From CAYMJV01 sp964390545 (GTDB lineage: Bacteria; Desulfobacterota; BSN033; UBA1163): 64,000 nucleotides of DNA. The notes under the pieces are model-generated. The model was not told the origin of the DNA, did not search any database, and saw only the letters and a list, made by a program, of their open reading frames with translations. Numbering within the stretch: position 1 is the first letter of the stretch; each line of letters opens with the position of its first letter. The translations under genes and the position numbers were made by a program. The DNA lies in the NCBI GenBank assembly GCA_964390545.1, contig CAYMJV010000001.1, positions 42,148 to 106,147 on the forward strand, written 5' to 3'. This document shows, piece after piece, positions 26,420 to 34,903 of the stretch.

Positions 26420-26704
26420 ATGATTTTTATGGTTATACAGATTCCCATCGAGGACTGGATCGATCTTCATACCTTCTCACCCAAGGAGATCCCCTATCTC
26501 TTAGAAGATTATCTTACGGAATGCCAGAAGAAAGGTTTTACTGAAGTCCGAATCATCCACGGGAAGGGAAAAGGGGTTCAACGAAATATCGTCCATTCCT
26601 TCTTAACCAAAAGCCCTCTTGTCGAATCATTCCGGGACGCCCCTCTCGAAGCAGGTTCCTGGGGCGCCACGATTGCCGTCCTGAAGAAGCAAGTTTCAGA
26701 TTAA
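26420..26704 (+). CDS. Smr-domain protein
   Basis: This 94-residue protein is almost entirely a Smr domain, with the motifs IDLHTFSPKEIP (D-L-H) and IIHGKGKGVQR (H-G-x-G). Smr domains bind or cut structured nucleic acid, in mismatch repair (MutS2) or in ribosome rescue (SmrB). This is a stand-alone short form. No strong ribosome site precedes the ATG; a second ATG three codons in is possible. It lies just before the peroxide-stress regulator and may be independent. Confidence 0.85.
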   Translation: MIFMVIQIPIEDWIDLHTFSPKEIPYLLEDYLTECQKKGFTEVRIIHGKGKGVQRNIVHSFLTKSPLVESFRDAPLEAGSWGATIAVLKKQVSD

Positions 26705-26713
26705 AATATTTAC

Positions 26714-26760
26714 TTGACAAGAATAGTTCTAATGTGATAATTATTTCATTCATCAGGAGG
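26714..26760 (+). promoter_or_regulatory. Promoter and probable PerR/Fur operator before the Fur-family regulator
   Basis: A -35 TTGACA (26714-26719) and a -10 GATAAT (26736-26741) are 16 bases apart. An imperfect dyad overlaps the -10 box (26731-26750), with half-sites AATGTGATA and TATTTCATT. That is the place and shape expected of an autoregulatory Fur/PerR operator. AGGAGG (26755-26760) is the ribosome site. Confidence 0.6.
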
Positions 26761-26764
26761 CTGA

Positions 26765-27166
26765 ATGGAAAAATATCGAGACTCCGGATTGAAATTAACG
26801 CCTCAAAGGCTTGCCATTCTGGAATACCTCGATGGAAATAAAGAGCACCCTTCGGCAGAAGATATCTATAGAGCAGTCTCAAAAAAATTTCCGACCATGT
26901 CGTTAGCGACGGTGTATAATACGTTGATGACCCTAAAGCAGCGAGGACTTGTAAAAGAACTTACCATGGATCCTCTTAGAATGCGTTTTGATCCTCAACC
27001 CACCCCCCACCATCACCTCATCTGTATGGACTGCCGAAAGATCATCGATATTCACATCCGGTTAAGGGTCAACTTGCCAGAAATGGAACAGGAAGGATTC
27101 GAAATCGTAGGCAACCATATTGAATTTTACGGTCGGTGTCCAAAATGCAAGAATAAGAAACATTAA
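26765..27166 (+). CDS. Fur-family transcriptional regulator (PerR-like)
   Basis: This 133-residue regulator has an N-terminal winged helix (about residues 1-80: KLTPQRLAILEYLDG, MSLATVYNTLMTLKQRG). A metal-binding dimerisation domain follows, with HHHLICMDCRKI and CGRCPKCKNK-like C-x2-C pairs for structural zinc. The genes after it are rubrerythrin and peroxiredoxins, so a peroxide-sensing PerR role is more likely than iron control. It probably represses its own operon through the dyad at 26731-26750. Confidence 0.88.
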   Translation: MEKYRDSGLKLTPQRLAILEYLDGNKEHPSAEDIYRAVSKKFPTMSLATVYNTLMTLKQRGLVKELTMDPLRMRFDPQPTPHHHLICMDCRKIIDIHIRLRVNLPEMEQEGFEIVGNHIEFYGRCPKCKNKKH

Positions 27167-27209
27167 GTCATTCAATTCCAATAATAAAAATTAAGGGAGG
27201 AAAAGGACG

Positions 27210-27707
27210 ATGGCAAAGTCAGAACAATTTTTAAAAGAGGCCTTTGCAGGAGAATCACAGGCGAACAGGAAGTATTTGGCTTTCGCAGCTAAGGCCGATC
27301 AGGAGGGCCATCCTCAGGCGGCCCGACTCTTTCGAGCTGCGGCAGAGGCAGAAACCGTTCACGCCCATAATCATTTAAGAACCCTTGGGGGCATCAAGAG
27401 CACCAAAGAAAACCTCCAAGAGGCCATTGCGGGTGAAACCCATGAGTTCAAGAAGATGTATCCGGAAATGATCGACGCGGCCAAAGCTGAGGCAAACAAG
27501 GCAGCAGAAAGAAGCTTTAACTTTGCGAATGAAGTTGAGAAAATTCACGCCCAGCTCTATCAGAAGCTTCTTGATGGTTTGGGAAAGTCTAAGGAAAACT
27601 ATCCCTACTATGTCTGCCCCGTATGCGGATTCACGGCGGAGAAGGCAGCTCCGGGAGTCTGCCCTGTTTGTGGAACCAAAGGGGAGATGTTCAAAAAGAT
27701 CGAATAA
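27210..27707 (+). CDS. Rubrerythrin
   Basis: This 165-residue non-heme iron protein has an N-terminal ferritin-like four-helix domain with the E-x2-H motifs (EAETVHAHNH, EVEKIHAQLY). A C-terminal rubredoxin-like domain contains CPVCGF and CPVCGT. It reduces hydrogen peroxide in anaerobes. The ribosome site is GGGAGGAAAAGG. It is the second gene of the peroxide-stress operon, 43 bases after the regulator. Confidence 0.95.
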   Translation: MAKSEQFLKEAFAGESQANRKYLAFAAKADQEGHPQAARLFRAAAEAETVHAHNHLRTLGGIKSTKENLQEAIAGETHEFKKMYPEMIDAAKAEANKAAERSFNFANEVEKIHAQLYQKLLDGLGKSKENYPYYVCPVCGFTAEKAAPGVCPVCGTKGEMFKKIE

Positions 27708-27754
27708 TGAGAGGACAGTCAGATGAGGAATGCATAAAGAAGAAAGGGGGTTTT

Positions 27755-28270
27755 ATGAGTGAACGAAAAGGGCTAGTAACGTTCATGGGGAATCCATTGA
27801 CCTTGATTGGAAATGAGGTGAAAGTTGGAGAATCAGCGCCCGACTTCGTCGTCCTGGACAACAACCTCTCACCGGTCAAACTTTCTTCCTTTCGTGGGAA
27901 AATATGTGTGCTCTCATCTGTCCCTTCTCTTGATACTCCAGTCTGTGACATGGAGACAAGGAAGTTCAACGAGGAGGCTGGACGGTTAGGAAAGGACATC
28001 GCCATCCTGACCATCAGTATGGATCTGCCCTTTGCGCAGAAGCGCTGGTGCGCCGCAGCTGGAGTGAATCAGGTCCAAACTCTATCGGATCACCGCGAGG
28101 CTTCTTTTGGAAACTCCTTTGGGGTTCTGATCAAGGAGCTCAGATTGCTTGCAAGAGCGGTCTTCCTCATAGACCGAAAGGGAGTGATCCAGTATGTTCA
28201 GCTCGTGAAAGAGGTCTCAAGGGAACCAGACTACGAGGCGGTATTCAACGCACTAAAAAAACTGCAATAA
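27755..28270 (+). CDS. tpx: Thiol peroxidase (Tpx-type peroxiredoxin)
   Basis: This 171-residue enzyme matches Tpx. It opens TFMGNPLTLIGNEVKVG, and the peroxidatic Cys lies in SVPSLDTPVCDMETRKF. It reduces peroxides with thioredoxin as donor. The expected resolving cysteine of Tpx appears as WCAAAG. The ATG at 27755 follows GGGGG; longer upstream frames overlap the rubrerythrin gene and are not needed. Confidence 0.93.
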   Translation: MSERKGLVTFMGNPLTLIGNEVKVGESAPDFVVLDNNLSPVKLSSFRGKICVLSSVPSLDTPVCDMETRKFNEEAGRLGKDIAILTISMDLPFAQKRWCAAAGVNQVQTLSDHREASFGNSFGVLIKELRLLARAVFLIDRKGVIQYVQLVKEVSREPDYEAVFNALKKLQ

Positions 28271-28283
28271 ACGGGGGAAAAAG

Positions 28284-28859
28284 ATGAAGAGAAAGTTAAT
28301 GCCATTCGCTTTGATGGCCGTTCTTTTCTTAACGGTCAGTTCATCCATCCACGCGGCTGACAAGCCTCCACAGAAGGGGGAATCGCTTCCTGTCATTAAC
28401 CTTCCTATTCCAAAGAGCCCTGCTGAGAAGAGCTATCTGGGGCTTACTGGAGTAGGATCTTTCAAAATACCCCAGATCAAGGCCAAGGCGGTGATCATTG
28501 AGATTTTTAGCATGTACTGCCCCTACTGTCAGAAGGATGCACCCGGAATCAACGAACTCTACACTCTTATTGAAAATGATCCCGACCTCAAGGGGAAAAT
28601 AAAACTACTAGGTATCGGGGCTGGAAATACGCCCTTCGAAGTGGGCGTCTACAAAAAAACTTACGCGGTTCCCTTCCCCCTCTTCCCGGATCAGGATTTC
28701 ACGATTCACAAGGCCTGTGGAGAGGTAAGAACCCCATACTTCATCGTTGTTAAAATCAACGAGGACGGGAGCCATCTGATTGTTCACTCTCAGTTGGGGG
28801 AATACCCAGGGGCAAAACCATTCCTGGAATTAGTCCTCAAATCTTCAGGCCTTCAATAG
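28284..28859 (+). CDS. Exported TlpA/redoxin-like thiol-disulfide protein
   Basis: This 191-residue protein has a cleavable signal peptide (about residues 1-24, ending IHAAD). A thioredoxin-fold domain follows with the redox motif C-P-Y-C in IFSMYCPYCQKDAP. It would act outside the cytoplasm as a thiol-disulfide reductase or peroxide-linked redoxin. It is 13 bases after tpx. The cis-proline is likely in EVRTPYFIV. Confidence 0.83.
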   Translation: MKRKLMPFALMAVLFLTVSSSIHAADKPPQKGESLPVINLPIPKSPAEKSYLGLTGVGSFKIPQIKAKAVIIEIFSMYCPYCQKDAPGINELYTLIENDPDLKGKIKLLGIGAGNTPFEVGVYKKTYAVPFPLFPDQDFTIHKACGEVRTPYFIVVKINEDGSHLIVHSQLGEYPGAKPFLELVLKSSGLQ

Positions 28860-28871
28860 GAGGAGGATGCC

Positions 28872-29480
28872 ATGAAAAAGAGAAGAGCCTTTCATCTCAC
28901 ATGGGTTATCGGGGCCCTCTCTCTCTGTGCCTTTATCCCCATGGTCTACGCCATCTCAGACGCCTTCAAGCAGAATATTTATAACGTCGGGACGCTCAAA
29001 CCGGTCGACAGTATCCTGAAGGTGAAGGCAGGAGACCGCGCTCCCGATTTTACCCTCCCGTCCATCTCTGAAGAAAAAGTTTCCCTGAACCAGTACCGGG
29101 GGAAGAAGAATGTGGTTCTCTCCTTTGTACCTGCAGCGTGGACACCGGTCTGTTCAGATCAGTGGCCAGGGTACAATATCGTAAAGGACATCTTCGACGA
29201 GAATAATGCCATCCTGCTAGGCATTACGGTGGACAACATCCCTACCCTCTATGCATGGACCAATCAAATGGGTAAATTGTGGTTTCCCGTACTCTCCGAC
29301 TTCTGGCCGCATGGAGCCGTTGCCCAAAAATATGGGGTGTTAAGATCGAACGGCGTTTCTGAAAGAGCTTTGTTTGTGATTGATAAAAAGGGGATCGTTC
29401 GTTACATCAACGTCAATGACATTAACAAGAGACCCTCTCTAGAAGATCTTATCAATGCGTTAGAAAAGCTAAATAAGTAG
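28872..29480 (+). CDS. Membrane-anchored or exported AhpC/TSA-family peroxiredoxin
   Basis: This 202-residue protein starts with a positively charged N-terminus and one hydrophobic segment (about residues 9-27), so it is exported or anchored. The AhpC/TSA domain carries the peroxidatic motif P-x3-T-x2-C in VPAAWTPVCSDQW. It is the last gene of the five-gene peroxide operon, 12 bases after the previous redoxin. No clear resolving cysteine is visible, which suggests a 1-Cys mechanism. Confidence 0.87.
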   Translation: MKKRRAFHLTWVIGALSLCAFIPMVYAISDAFKQNIYNVGTLKPVDSILKVKAGDRAPDFTLPSISEEKVSLNQYRGKKNVVLSFVPAAWTPVCSDQWPGYNIVKDIFDENNAILLGITVDNIPTLYAWTNQMGKLWFPVLSDFWPHGAVAQKYGVLRSNGVSERALFVIDKKGIVRYINVNDINKRPSLEDLINALEKLNK

Positions 29481-29538
29481 AACAATGGCCTATGGGCGGG
29501 AAGCTTCACATTTGAAATTTGTCACTTGGCATTGATTC

Positions 29539-30015
29539 TCAAATCTGAATTATGTCGCCTTCGATACTCTCACCAATATGTAAGATACCGAGAGTTGGTC
29601 CCTGGATAAAAGAACGGGTTGGGGAGCCTGGGTTGAAGAAGTAAATGTTTTTCACCTGATGATGGGCTGGCGTATGGGTATGACCATAAACGATCGCATC
29701 AACGTCGTCAAACTCATCTCTTACTCTTGACTCCATTCCAAAGGGAGACCCTCCTCCATGGACCAAACCAATTTTGAATGTACCGATTTCAATAACCCTC
29801 TTCCGTGGGAAAGCCTTTCGGATTTCCGGGGGATCCATATTCCCGAAGACTGCGATCAGTTCCTTCTGACTTGAGAGATACTCGGCCACGCTCAGATCGA
29901 CAAAATCACCGGTGTGGAATATCTTTTCCACATCCTTAAAATGGGACTCGATCCATTTCTTAAACTCGGAATGGGGTTCCCTCAAATGGGTATCTGAAAG
30001 AACTCCGATCTTCAT
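29539..30015 (-). CDS. YfcE/MJ0936-family metallophosphoesterase
   Basis: This 158-residue phosphodiesterase shows all five metal-binding motifs: SDTHL, HTGDFVD, GNMDPPE, VHGGGSPFG and YGHTHTP. Such proteins hydrolyse phosphodiesters, but cellular substrates are mostly unknown. The ATG at 30015 has GAGG upstream at good spacing. It ends 58 bases from the stop of the convergent redoxin gene. Confidence 0.9.
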   Translation of the reverse strand: MKIGVLSDTHLREPHSEFKKWIESHFKDVEKIFHTGDFVDLSVAEYLSSQKELIAVFGNMDPPEIRKAFPRKRVIEIGTFKIGLVHGGGSPFGMESRVRDEFDDVDAIVYGHTHTPAHHQVKNIYFFNPGSPTRSFIQGPTLGILHIGESIEGDIIQI

Positions 30016-30028
30016 GGCACGCCTCGTC

Positions 30029-30073
30029 AAATCCCCCTTCCTCCCCCTTTACTAAAGGGGGAAAGAGGGGGAT
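30029..30073. repeat. C-rich/G-rich inverted repeat
   Basis: AATCCCCCTTCCTCCCCC pairs with GGGGGAAAGAGGGGGATT around TTTACTAAA. Related hairpins, with CCCCTTTA and AAAGGGG, lie at 45007-45050. It separates the M28 peptidase from the phosphoesterase gene and may serve as a hairpin stop. Confidence 0.65.
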
Positions 30074-30076
30074 TAT

Positions 30077-31015
30077 TTATTTTGTTAGTTCTACTACCGA
30101 ATAATAAATTCCCACGGCCACTTTTCTCATAAACTCGAAATCAAGGGTCTCCATCGTATCAGAAGGAAGATGGTAATTCGGGTTTCTCAAAAAAGCCGTA
30201 TCCGTAACCAGCAGCGCTGGGAAGCCCCGATCCCAGAATGGACTGTGGTCGCTCGACCTCACTTCCTCCATGCCTGCCCCATTTCCAGGGACAAGAAGAA
30301 ATTCAGATGGAAGCTGGGGGATCCGGGCTTTAAAAGTCCGGCGGACGACTTCTAATAATGCCTTCGAATTCTCATTCCCAACAATCCCGATGAAATCTCC
30401 CACGGCGGGATAATACTTAGGATCCATATAGGGGGGATAATCCTGCCTCGGCCCGGTGAAACCGACCATTTCCAGGGAGATCATCCCGTGTATCTTTTCC
30501 CCCCCTCTTCTCGCCCTCTCCGCATAATGAAGGCTACCCACATATCCATATTCCTCGAGACCAAACGCGATCAGTTTCAAAGTCGATCCCAAGGAAATCT
30601 TCTGAATATTTCTCGCCACCTCAAGAAGGACGGCGATAGCACTCGCATTGTCGTCCGCCCCTGGAGATCCTGGAACGGTGTCATAATGGGCTCCAAGAAT
30701 CACCACCCGATCCGGCGAGGTTTTCCCTCTCTTCACCGCCAGAATATTCTTATGGGTTTTCCCCTCCCACTGGAATGAATCTTCTTCGACCTCCAGCCCA
30801 ATCCTTGAAAGCTCCCTCTGAATGTATTGGGCCACCTGCTCTAATTCGGGATGTCGATCGTAGGGATTTCGATCAAAATGGATATTCCGTACATGGTCTT
30901 TGAGATTCTCTATCGAAATACGATCCATCATGGCAGAATATCTCTCATCCTGCACCAGTAGGAAAAGAAGAAAAAGCAGAAGGATGAATAGGAATGATAC
31001 AAATCGAATACCCAT
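30077..31015 (-). CDS. M28-family zinc aminopeptidase, membrane-anchored
   Basis: This 312-residue peptidase has one N-terminal hydrophobic segment (about residues 4-21), probably an uncleaved anchor. The M28 metal ligands appear in order: His in GAHYDTVPG, Asp in GADDNASA, Glu-Glu in FGLEEYGYVG, Asp/Glu in SLEMVGF and the late His in NPNYHLPSDT. It would release N-terminal amino acids outside the cytoplasm. The ATG at 31015 is the natural start. Confidence 0.9.
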   Translation of the reverse strand: MGIRFVSFLFILLLFLLFLLVQDERYSAMMDRISIENLKDHVRNIHFDRNPYDRHPELEQVAQYIQRELSRIGLEVEEDSFQWEGKTHKNILAVKRGKTSPDRVVILGAHYDTVPGSPGADDNASAIAVLLEVARNIQKISLGSTLKLIAFGLEEYGYVGSLHYAERARRGGEKIHGMISLEMVGFTGPRQDYPPYMDPKYYPAVGDFIGIVGNENSKALLEVVRRTFKARIPQLPSEFLLVPGNGAGMEEVRSSDHSPFWDRGFPALLVTDTAFLRNPNYHLPSDTMETLDFEFMRKVAVGIYYSVVELTK

Positions 31016-31130
31016 GATGAGACATGAATGAAAGCATGTTATTGAAAAATGAATCGTCTGTCAATTGGGGGGCCTCTTAATTCCTTTCCTTTTTAAAACG
31101 ATTTGATTTATAATTTTTGTAGGAATTCAG

Positions 31131-31592
31131 ATGGCTATCGGTCGTAAGAAGAAGGCTCTTGTCCATATTGCTAAAGAAGACCTTCATCTTGAGGATGAAT
31201 CTTATCGCCAGATCCTAAAGGGAGTGGCAGGGGTGGAAAGTTCAACTCAACTCACTGTCGAGGGTTTTGAGAAAGTGATGAGACGGTTCGAGGAGATGGG
31301 ATTTAAGGGCCTCCTCCCCTCTCCTCAACATCCCGTACCCAAAGGCCGGCTCATCCCTTCGGGCAGTCCGCAGGGTTTTGAAGGAATCACAACGAGTCAA
31401 CAAGACTTCGTCCACTACCTCTTAGAGAGGCTGGGCTGGGATCAAGGCCACTACCATGCCTTCTGCCAGCGGATCATCAAAAAACTCGACCCCATGACCA
31501 AGCGGGATGGTCAGAAGATCATCATCGGTCTGATGGCCATTTTAAGAAAGAGGGCGATTCAAGAAAGGGGGAAGAAGGGGAACCATAGATGA
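31131..31592 (+). CDS. GemA-like (phage Mu gp16 / DUF1018) protein
   Basis: This 153-residue protein resembles the GemA/gp16 family known from Mu-like phages. It opens IAKEDLHLEDESYRQILK and ends with a helical stretch with SQQDFVHYLLERLGWDQG and RKRAIQERG. Phage GemA affects host DNA topology and gene expression. No other phage gene is nearby, so it looks domesticated. Its stop overlaps the start of the next gene by four bases (ATGA at 31589-31592), indicating translational coupling. Confidence 0.75.
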   Translation: MAIGRKKKALVHIAKEDLHLEDESYRQILKGVAGVESSTQLTVEGFEKVMRRFEEMGFKGLLPSPQHPVPKGRLIPSGSPQGFEGITTSQQDFVHYLLERLGWDQGHYHAFCQRIIKKLDPMTKRDGQKIIIGLMAILRKRAIQERGKKGNHR

Positions 31593-32371
31593 AAACATAT
31601 ATAAAGGCTGGTTTGGCGGTTCTTCTGCTCATTGCTTTGGTGCTTTTCGCCGTCAGCAAAGAAACCCCACCTCCTTTTGTTGAAATGGAGGTGAAGGGGG
31701 TGAGGATGGATGTTCTGGGACAGAACCCGGTCGTCATCCTTGCAGATAAGGAGGGGAGGAAGGCTCTCCCCATCTGGATAGGCCTTCTTGAAGCCAACGC
31801 GATCGAAAGGGAGTTGAAGAGCGTCACGACCTCCAGACCCATGACCCATGACCTTCTCCACTCTGTCTTGGAGCAGGTGCGTGCGAAGGTAAAGGAGGTG
31901 AAGATCGTCGACCTGAAGGATCACACTTACTATGCAAAGCTTTTTCTCATCGTCAATAAAGAACTGATCGAACTCGATGCCCGACCCAGCGATGCCATCA
32001 TCATGGCTCTAAAATCGAAGGCTCCGGTTTATGTCGCGGCAAAAATCGTCGATGATCAGGGCGTCCTTCTTACCAAGAAGGAGGCCCTTGGAGAACGCCA
32101 TGGCATCCGAGTCCAGGAACTCACTCCTTCGCTCGCTTCCCACTTCAACTTCAAGGGCGAAAAAGGAGTTCTTGTTTCAGAAGTCGTTTCGGGCAGCGCT
32201 TCTGAGGCTTCGGGGATTAAAGCTGGAGATATTATTACGAAGGTTCATTTGAAAGAGGTCGGGAGTGTTCAAGAATTTGAAGAGACCTTCGATGCACTCA
32301 AGGCGGAGAGTTCAATCAGCATCTCCCTTTTCAGGGATGACAGATTCCAAGAAATAAATCTTAAACCTTAG
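31589..32371 (+). CDS. Bifunctional nuclease (BFN/DUF151) domain fused to a PDZ domain, membrane-anchored
   Basis: This 260-residue protein starts with a signal anchor (about residues 5-22). A BFN/DUF151 domain spans about residues 30-160: MDVLGQNPVVILADKEG, PIWIGLLEANAIERELK and ELDARPSDAIIMALK. A C-terminal PDZ domain begins near residue 180 (GVLVSEVVSGSASEASGIKA). BFN domains act on nucleic acid in plants or serve unknown roles in bacteria. Export plus PDZ suggests a role at the cell envelope instead. It is coupled to the GemA-like gene. Confidence 0.87.
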   Translation: MKTYIKAGLAVLLLIALVLFAVSKETPPPFVEMEVKGVRMDVLGQNPVVILADKEGRKALPIWIGLLEANAIERELKSVTTSRPMTHDLLHSVLEQVRAKVKEVKIVDLKDHTYYAKLFLIVNKELIELDARPSDAIIMALKSKAPVYVAAKIVDDQGVLLTKKEALGERHGIRVQELTPSLASHFNFKGEKGVLVSEVVSGSASEASGIKAGDIITKVHLKEVGSVQEFEETFDALKAESSISISLFRDDRFQEINLKP

Positions 32372-32604
32372 CCTTCCTCTTTTCCTCGGTGAAGGGATCT
32401 CAGCGAGCAATACCGCTCCGCCTCGGATCGAGGAGGTGACGAGAAACCTTCAACAGAGCTCTGAAAAACTACTTTTCGCTCTCTTGATTACACAGATTTC
32501 AAAATAGGATTACACGGATTTTTTTGTTTCAATGAATTCCCTGTCGGTGTAATCGGTCCCTAATCAGTGTAATCAGAGATTTCTCGACTTATCCAGAAAT
32601 CTCT
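32372..32604. repeat. Gene-free gap with dispersed ATTACAC-type repeats
   Basis: The gap between the BFN-PDZ gene and DUF1178 holds no credible gene. Short words GATTACACAGATT, GATTACACGGATT and GTGTAATCAG recur in direct and inverted order around 32484-32575. This is intergenic repeat material. Confidence 0.5.
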
Positions 32605-33018
32605 TCAATTCAGCATCTTCTTAATGATAGGGACCTTGAAAAAGGCAACGCCTTCCTCCTTCAGAATGACTTCCTCTTCGGTAGTGGCCGTTCCCTTTAT
32701 ATTTCTCTTTTCTGCCTCACCCGAATGTATTTTGAGAGCCTCCTTGTAGAAGTCAGCCCCCACATCCTCAAAATGCTTGTCAATATAGTCAGTAATCACC
32801 TGAAGGGCCTGTTGAGCGCGCTGAGAATCGAATTCTTCCTCCTTCTTCCCACCATCCCTCTTTATCATAAAAGGAGAAAAAGCCCTTTCAATCTGATGGT
32901 CGCTGCAGACGGGGCAGCTCACCATGCAGGAGGCTATTTTTTCCTCACAGGAAGCGCTGTCCTTAAACCAGCATTCAAATTTATGTCCGTTCGAACAGAA
33001 AAGATCGAAAGCAATCAT
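32605..33018 (-). CDS. DUF1178 family protein
   Basis: This 137-residue protein opens MIAFDLFCSNGHKFECWF and has cysteines in the pattern of a zinc ribbon (CSNGH ... CMVSCPVC). The C-terminal part is helical (ALQVITDYIDKHFEDVGADF). The family is widespread in proteobacteria without known function. The ATG at 33018 has GGGG upstream. It is followed by a 233-base repeat-rich gap. Confidence 0.85.
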   Translation of the reverse strand: MIAFDLFCSNGHKFECWFKDSASCEEKIASCMVSCPVCSDHQIERAFSPFMIKRDGGKKEEEFDSQRAQQALQVITDYIDKHFEDVGADFYKEALKIHSGEAEKRNIKGTATTEEEVILKEEGVAFFKVPIIKKMLN

Positions 33019-33089
33019 TTTATACCCCAAAATAGATTAACATCTTGATACGACTTTGGCAACTTGTTTCTGAACATGAAGAGCCTTTC

Positions 33090-34304
33090 TTACTTCGTTC
33101 TCTTACTGAAAGCGGTTAAAGTAAAGCAGAGGAGAAACCCAACCAACGAAGAAAGAAGAGTTAACAGAAAAGAACCCGTTAGATCTCTTAGAGTCCCTCC
33201 CAACGTTGTTCCCAAGAATTGCCCGATGCCATGAATCAGGGTGACCAGACCGTAGACCGAGGCCCTTTTTTCACCCACCTGATCTCCAATGGACGCGGCA
33301 ATAATGGCAACGGTGCCTAAAAAAGTGAACCCGAATAGAAAGGTAGAAACCCCCAGAAGAAAAACCTGATGGAAACAGAGAGGGAGAATCAGGGCTAATG
33401 AAATGACTCCGTTATTCCAGAGAAGGGCTCTTCTCCTTCCCAGTCGGTCTGAAAGAAATCCCCAGACCAATCCACTCACCATGCACATCCATCCAAAAAT
33501 GGCCCAGAGGCTCCCAGCGGTTTTTTCGGGAATATGAATCTCCTCGATCATATAGGCCACAAAATAGGTCGTATAGATGTTATAGGCAAATCCAAAGATG
33601 AAATAGATGATAAAGATGGCTTTAAGAGTGAATTCATCTCCCCTCCTCCCGGGAGCCATGGCTTTCCTTTCTTCATCAGGGGTTGAAGAAAGGATGGAGA
33701 TCTCCCCAGGCTTTTCTTTCAAGAATATCCATCCCCCAATGGCTACCGTAAGAGTGGTCAAGGCGAGAAGGAACCAACATTGTCTCCATGCCTCCTGACC
33801 CAGACGGGACAAAAGATAAGGAAGCAAAAGGCCCGTGACGATAATACCAAGACCTGTTCCTCCGGTAAGGACCCCAACGGCCCTTCCTAGCCTTCGCTCT
33901 TCAAACCATGCCATGGGAAGAGTCGTCATGGAAATGTGAACCCCTCCACCCCCTGCTCCCATGGTAAAGGTGAAGAAAAGAAGAGGAAAGAACCCTAACA
34001 ATCGGCCGATGAAGAACATGGAGAGTGCCCCACACAAAAGAGAGCCGATCACAATCCTTTTCGGCCCGAACCGCGTTGCCAACACCCCCCCAATCAGAGA
34101 AAAAAGAAGGTAGCCCAGCAGAATTCCTCCGCTGAGGAGTCCCATCTGAATATAATTGAAATCAAGGGACTCTCTCATACTGGGGAGAAGCATCGGATAG
34201 GCAAAACGACCAAACCCCAATCCCGCCATTTTGACAAGGACGCCCACTCCCACAATGACCCAGCCGTAATGGAAAGTTTTCATTGTCGACAACAGTAATT
34301 CCAT
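33090..34304 (-). CDS. Major facilitator superfamily transporter (YbfB/YjiJ-like)
   Basis: This protein of about 404 residues has 12 predicted membrane segments. The family signatures are a loop 2-3 GGVLATRFGPKRIVIG (a D/G-x-L-x-D-R-x-G-[RK] variant) and a second copy in the C-half, WGFLSDRLGRRRALL. The opening HYGWVIVGVGVLVKMAGLGFGR resembles YbfB/YjiJ and OFA carriers. The start could be at 34304 or at an internal ATG seven codons later. Its substrate is unknown. Confidence 0.87.
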   Translation of the reverse strand: MELLLSTMKTFHYGWVIVGVGVLVKMAGLGFGRFAYPMLLPSMRESLDFNYIQMGLLSGGILLGYLLFSLIGGVLATRFGPKRIVIGSLLCGALSMFFIGRLLGFFPLLFFTFTMGAGGGGVHISMTTLPMAWFEERRLGRAVGVLTGGTGLGIIVTGLLLPYLLSRLGQEAWRQCWFLLALTTLTVAIGGWIFLKEKPGEISILSSTPDEERKAMAPGRRGDEFTLKAIFIIYFIFGFAYNIYTTYFVAYMIEEIHIPEKTAGSLWAIFGWMCMVSGLVWGFLSDRLGRRRALLWNNGVISLALILPLCFHQVFLLGVSTFLFGFTFLGTVAIIAASIGDQVGEKRASVYGLVTLIHGIGQFLGTTLGGTLRDLTGSFLLTLLSSLVGFLLCFTLTAFSKRTK

Positions 34305-34344
34305 CTCTTGACGAAGTCAATCATTTTTGATATCAATAGCTTTG

Positions 34345-34890
34345 ATGACAGCTAAAATCAATATCGGCAAGTCAACGTTAGAAGTGGTCCAGGGCGACAT
34401 TACCTTTCAGGATACGGAGGCTATTGGGAACGCTGCCAATTCGGCTTTGGCAGGAGGAGGGGGAGTCGATGGCGCGATTCACCGCGCAGGTGGCCCCTCC
34501 CTGATGGCTGAGCTAAAAGCTAAATATAAGGATTGTCCGACAGGATCGGCTGTGATTACGGGGGGTGGGAATCTCAAAGCGAAATATGTGATCCATGCCG
34601 TTGGTCCAAGGTATTCCGGGTCTCCCAAAGATGCGGCGCTTCTTGGTGCTGCCTATCGAGAGAGTTTGGAGTTGTGCTCACGACAGAACATTTCCTCGAT
34701 TGCCTTTCCTTCTATCAGCACCGGGGTTTATGGATACCCGGTGGAAGAAGCCTCCCGGATTGCATTAAATACGGTTGCGAACTATTTGGAGAGACATCAA
34801 GACATTAAACTCACCCGGTTCGTCCTCTTCGATTTAAGAACCTACCAAACGTATGTAGCTGCGTTGAAAGAATTAGTCCTGCCCGAATGA
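34345..34890 (+). CDS. Macro-domain protein (ADP-ribose-binding)
   Basis: This 181-residue protein is a single macro domain with VVQGDITFQDTEAIGNAAN, GGGGVDGAIHRAGG and the loop SISTGVYGYPVEEA. It binds or hydrolyses ADP-ribose derivatives such as O-acetyl-ADP-ribose. The ATG at 34345 replaces a TTG at 34327. It diverges from the MFS gene and ends 13 bases from the convergent cyclodeaminase-like gene. Confidence 0.92.
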   Translation: MTAKINIGKSTLEVVQGDITFQDTEAIGNAANSALAGGGGVDGAIHRAGGPSLMAELKAKYKDCPTGSAVITGGGNLKAKYVIHAVGPRYSGSPKDAALLGAAYRESLELCSRQNISSIAFPSISTGVYGYPVEEASRIALNTVANYLERHQDIKLTRFVLFDLRTYQTYVAALKELVLPE

Positions 34891-34903
34891 AATAGGGCAA
34901 TTC

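Noticed and set aside
28284..29480. Selenocysteine in the two exported redoxins
   Set aside because: Both have ordinary Cys codons at their redox motifs (C-P-Y-C and P-x3-T-x2-C) and no internal TGA.
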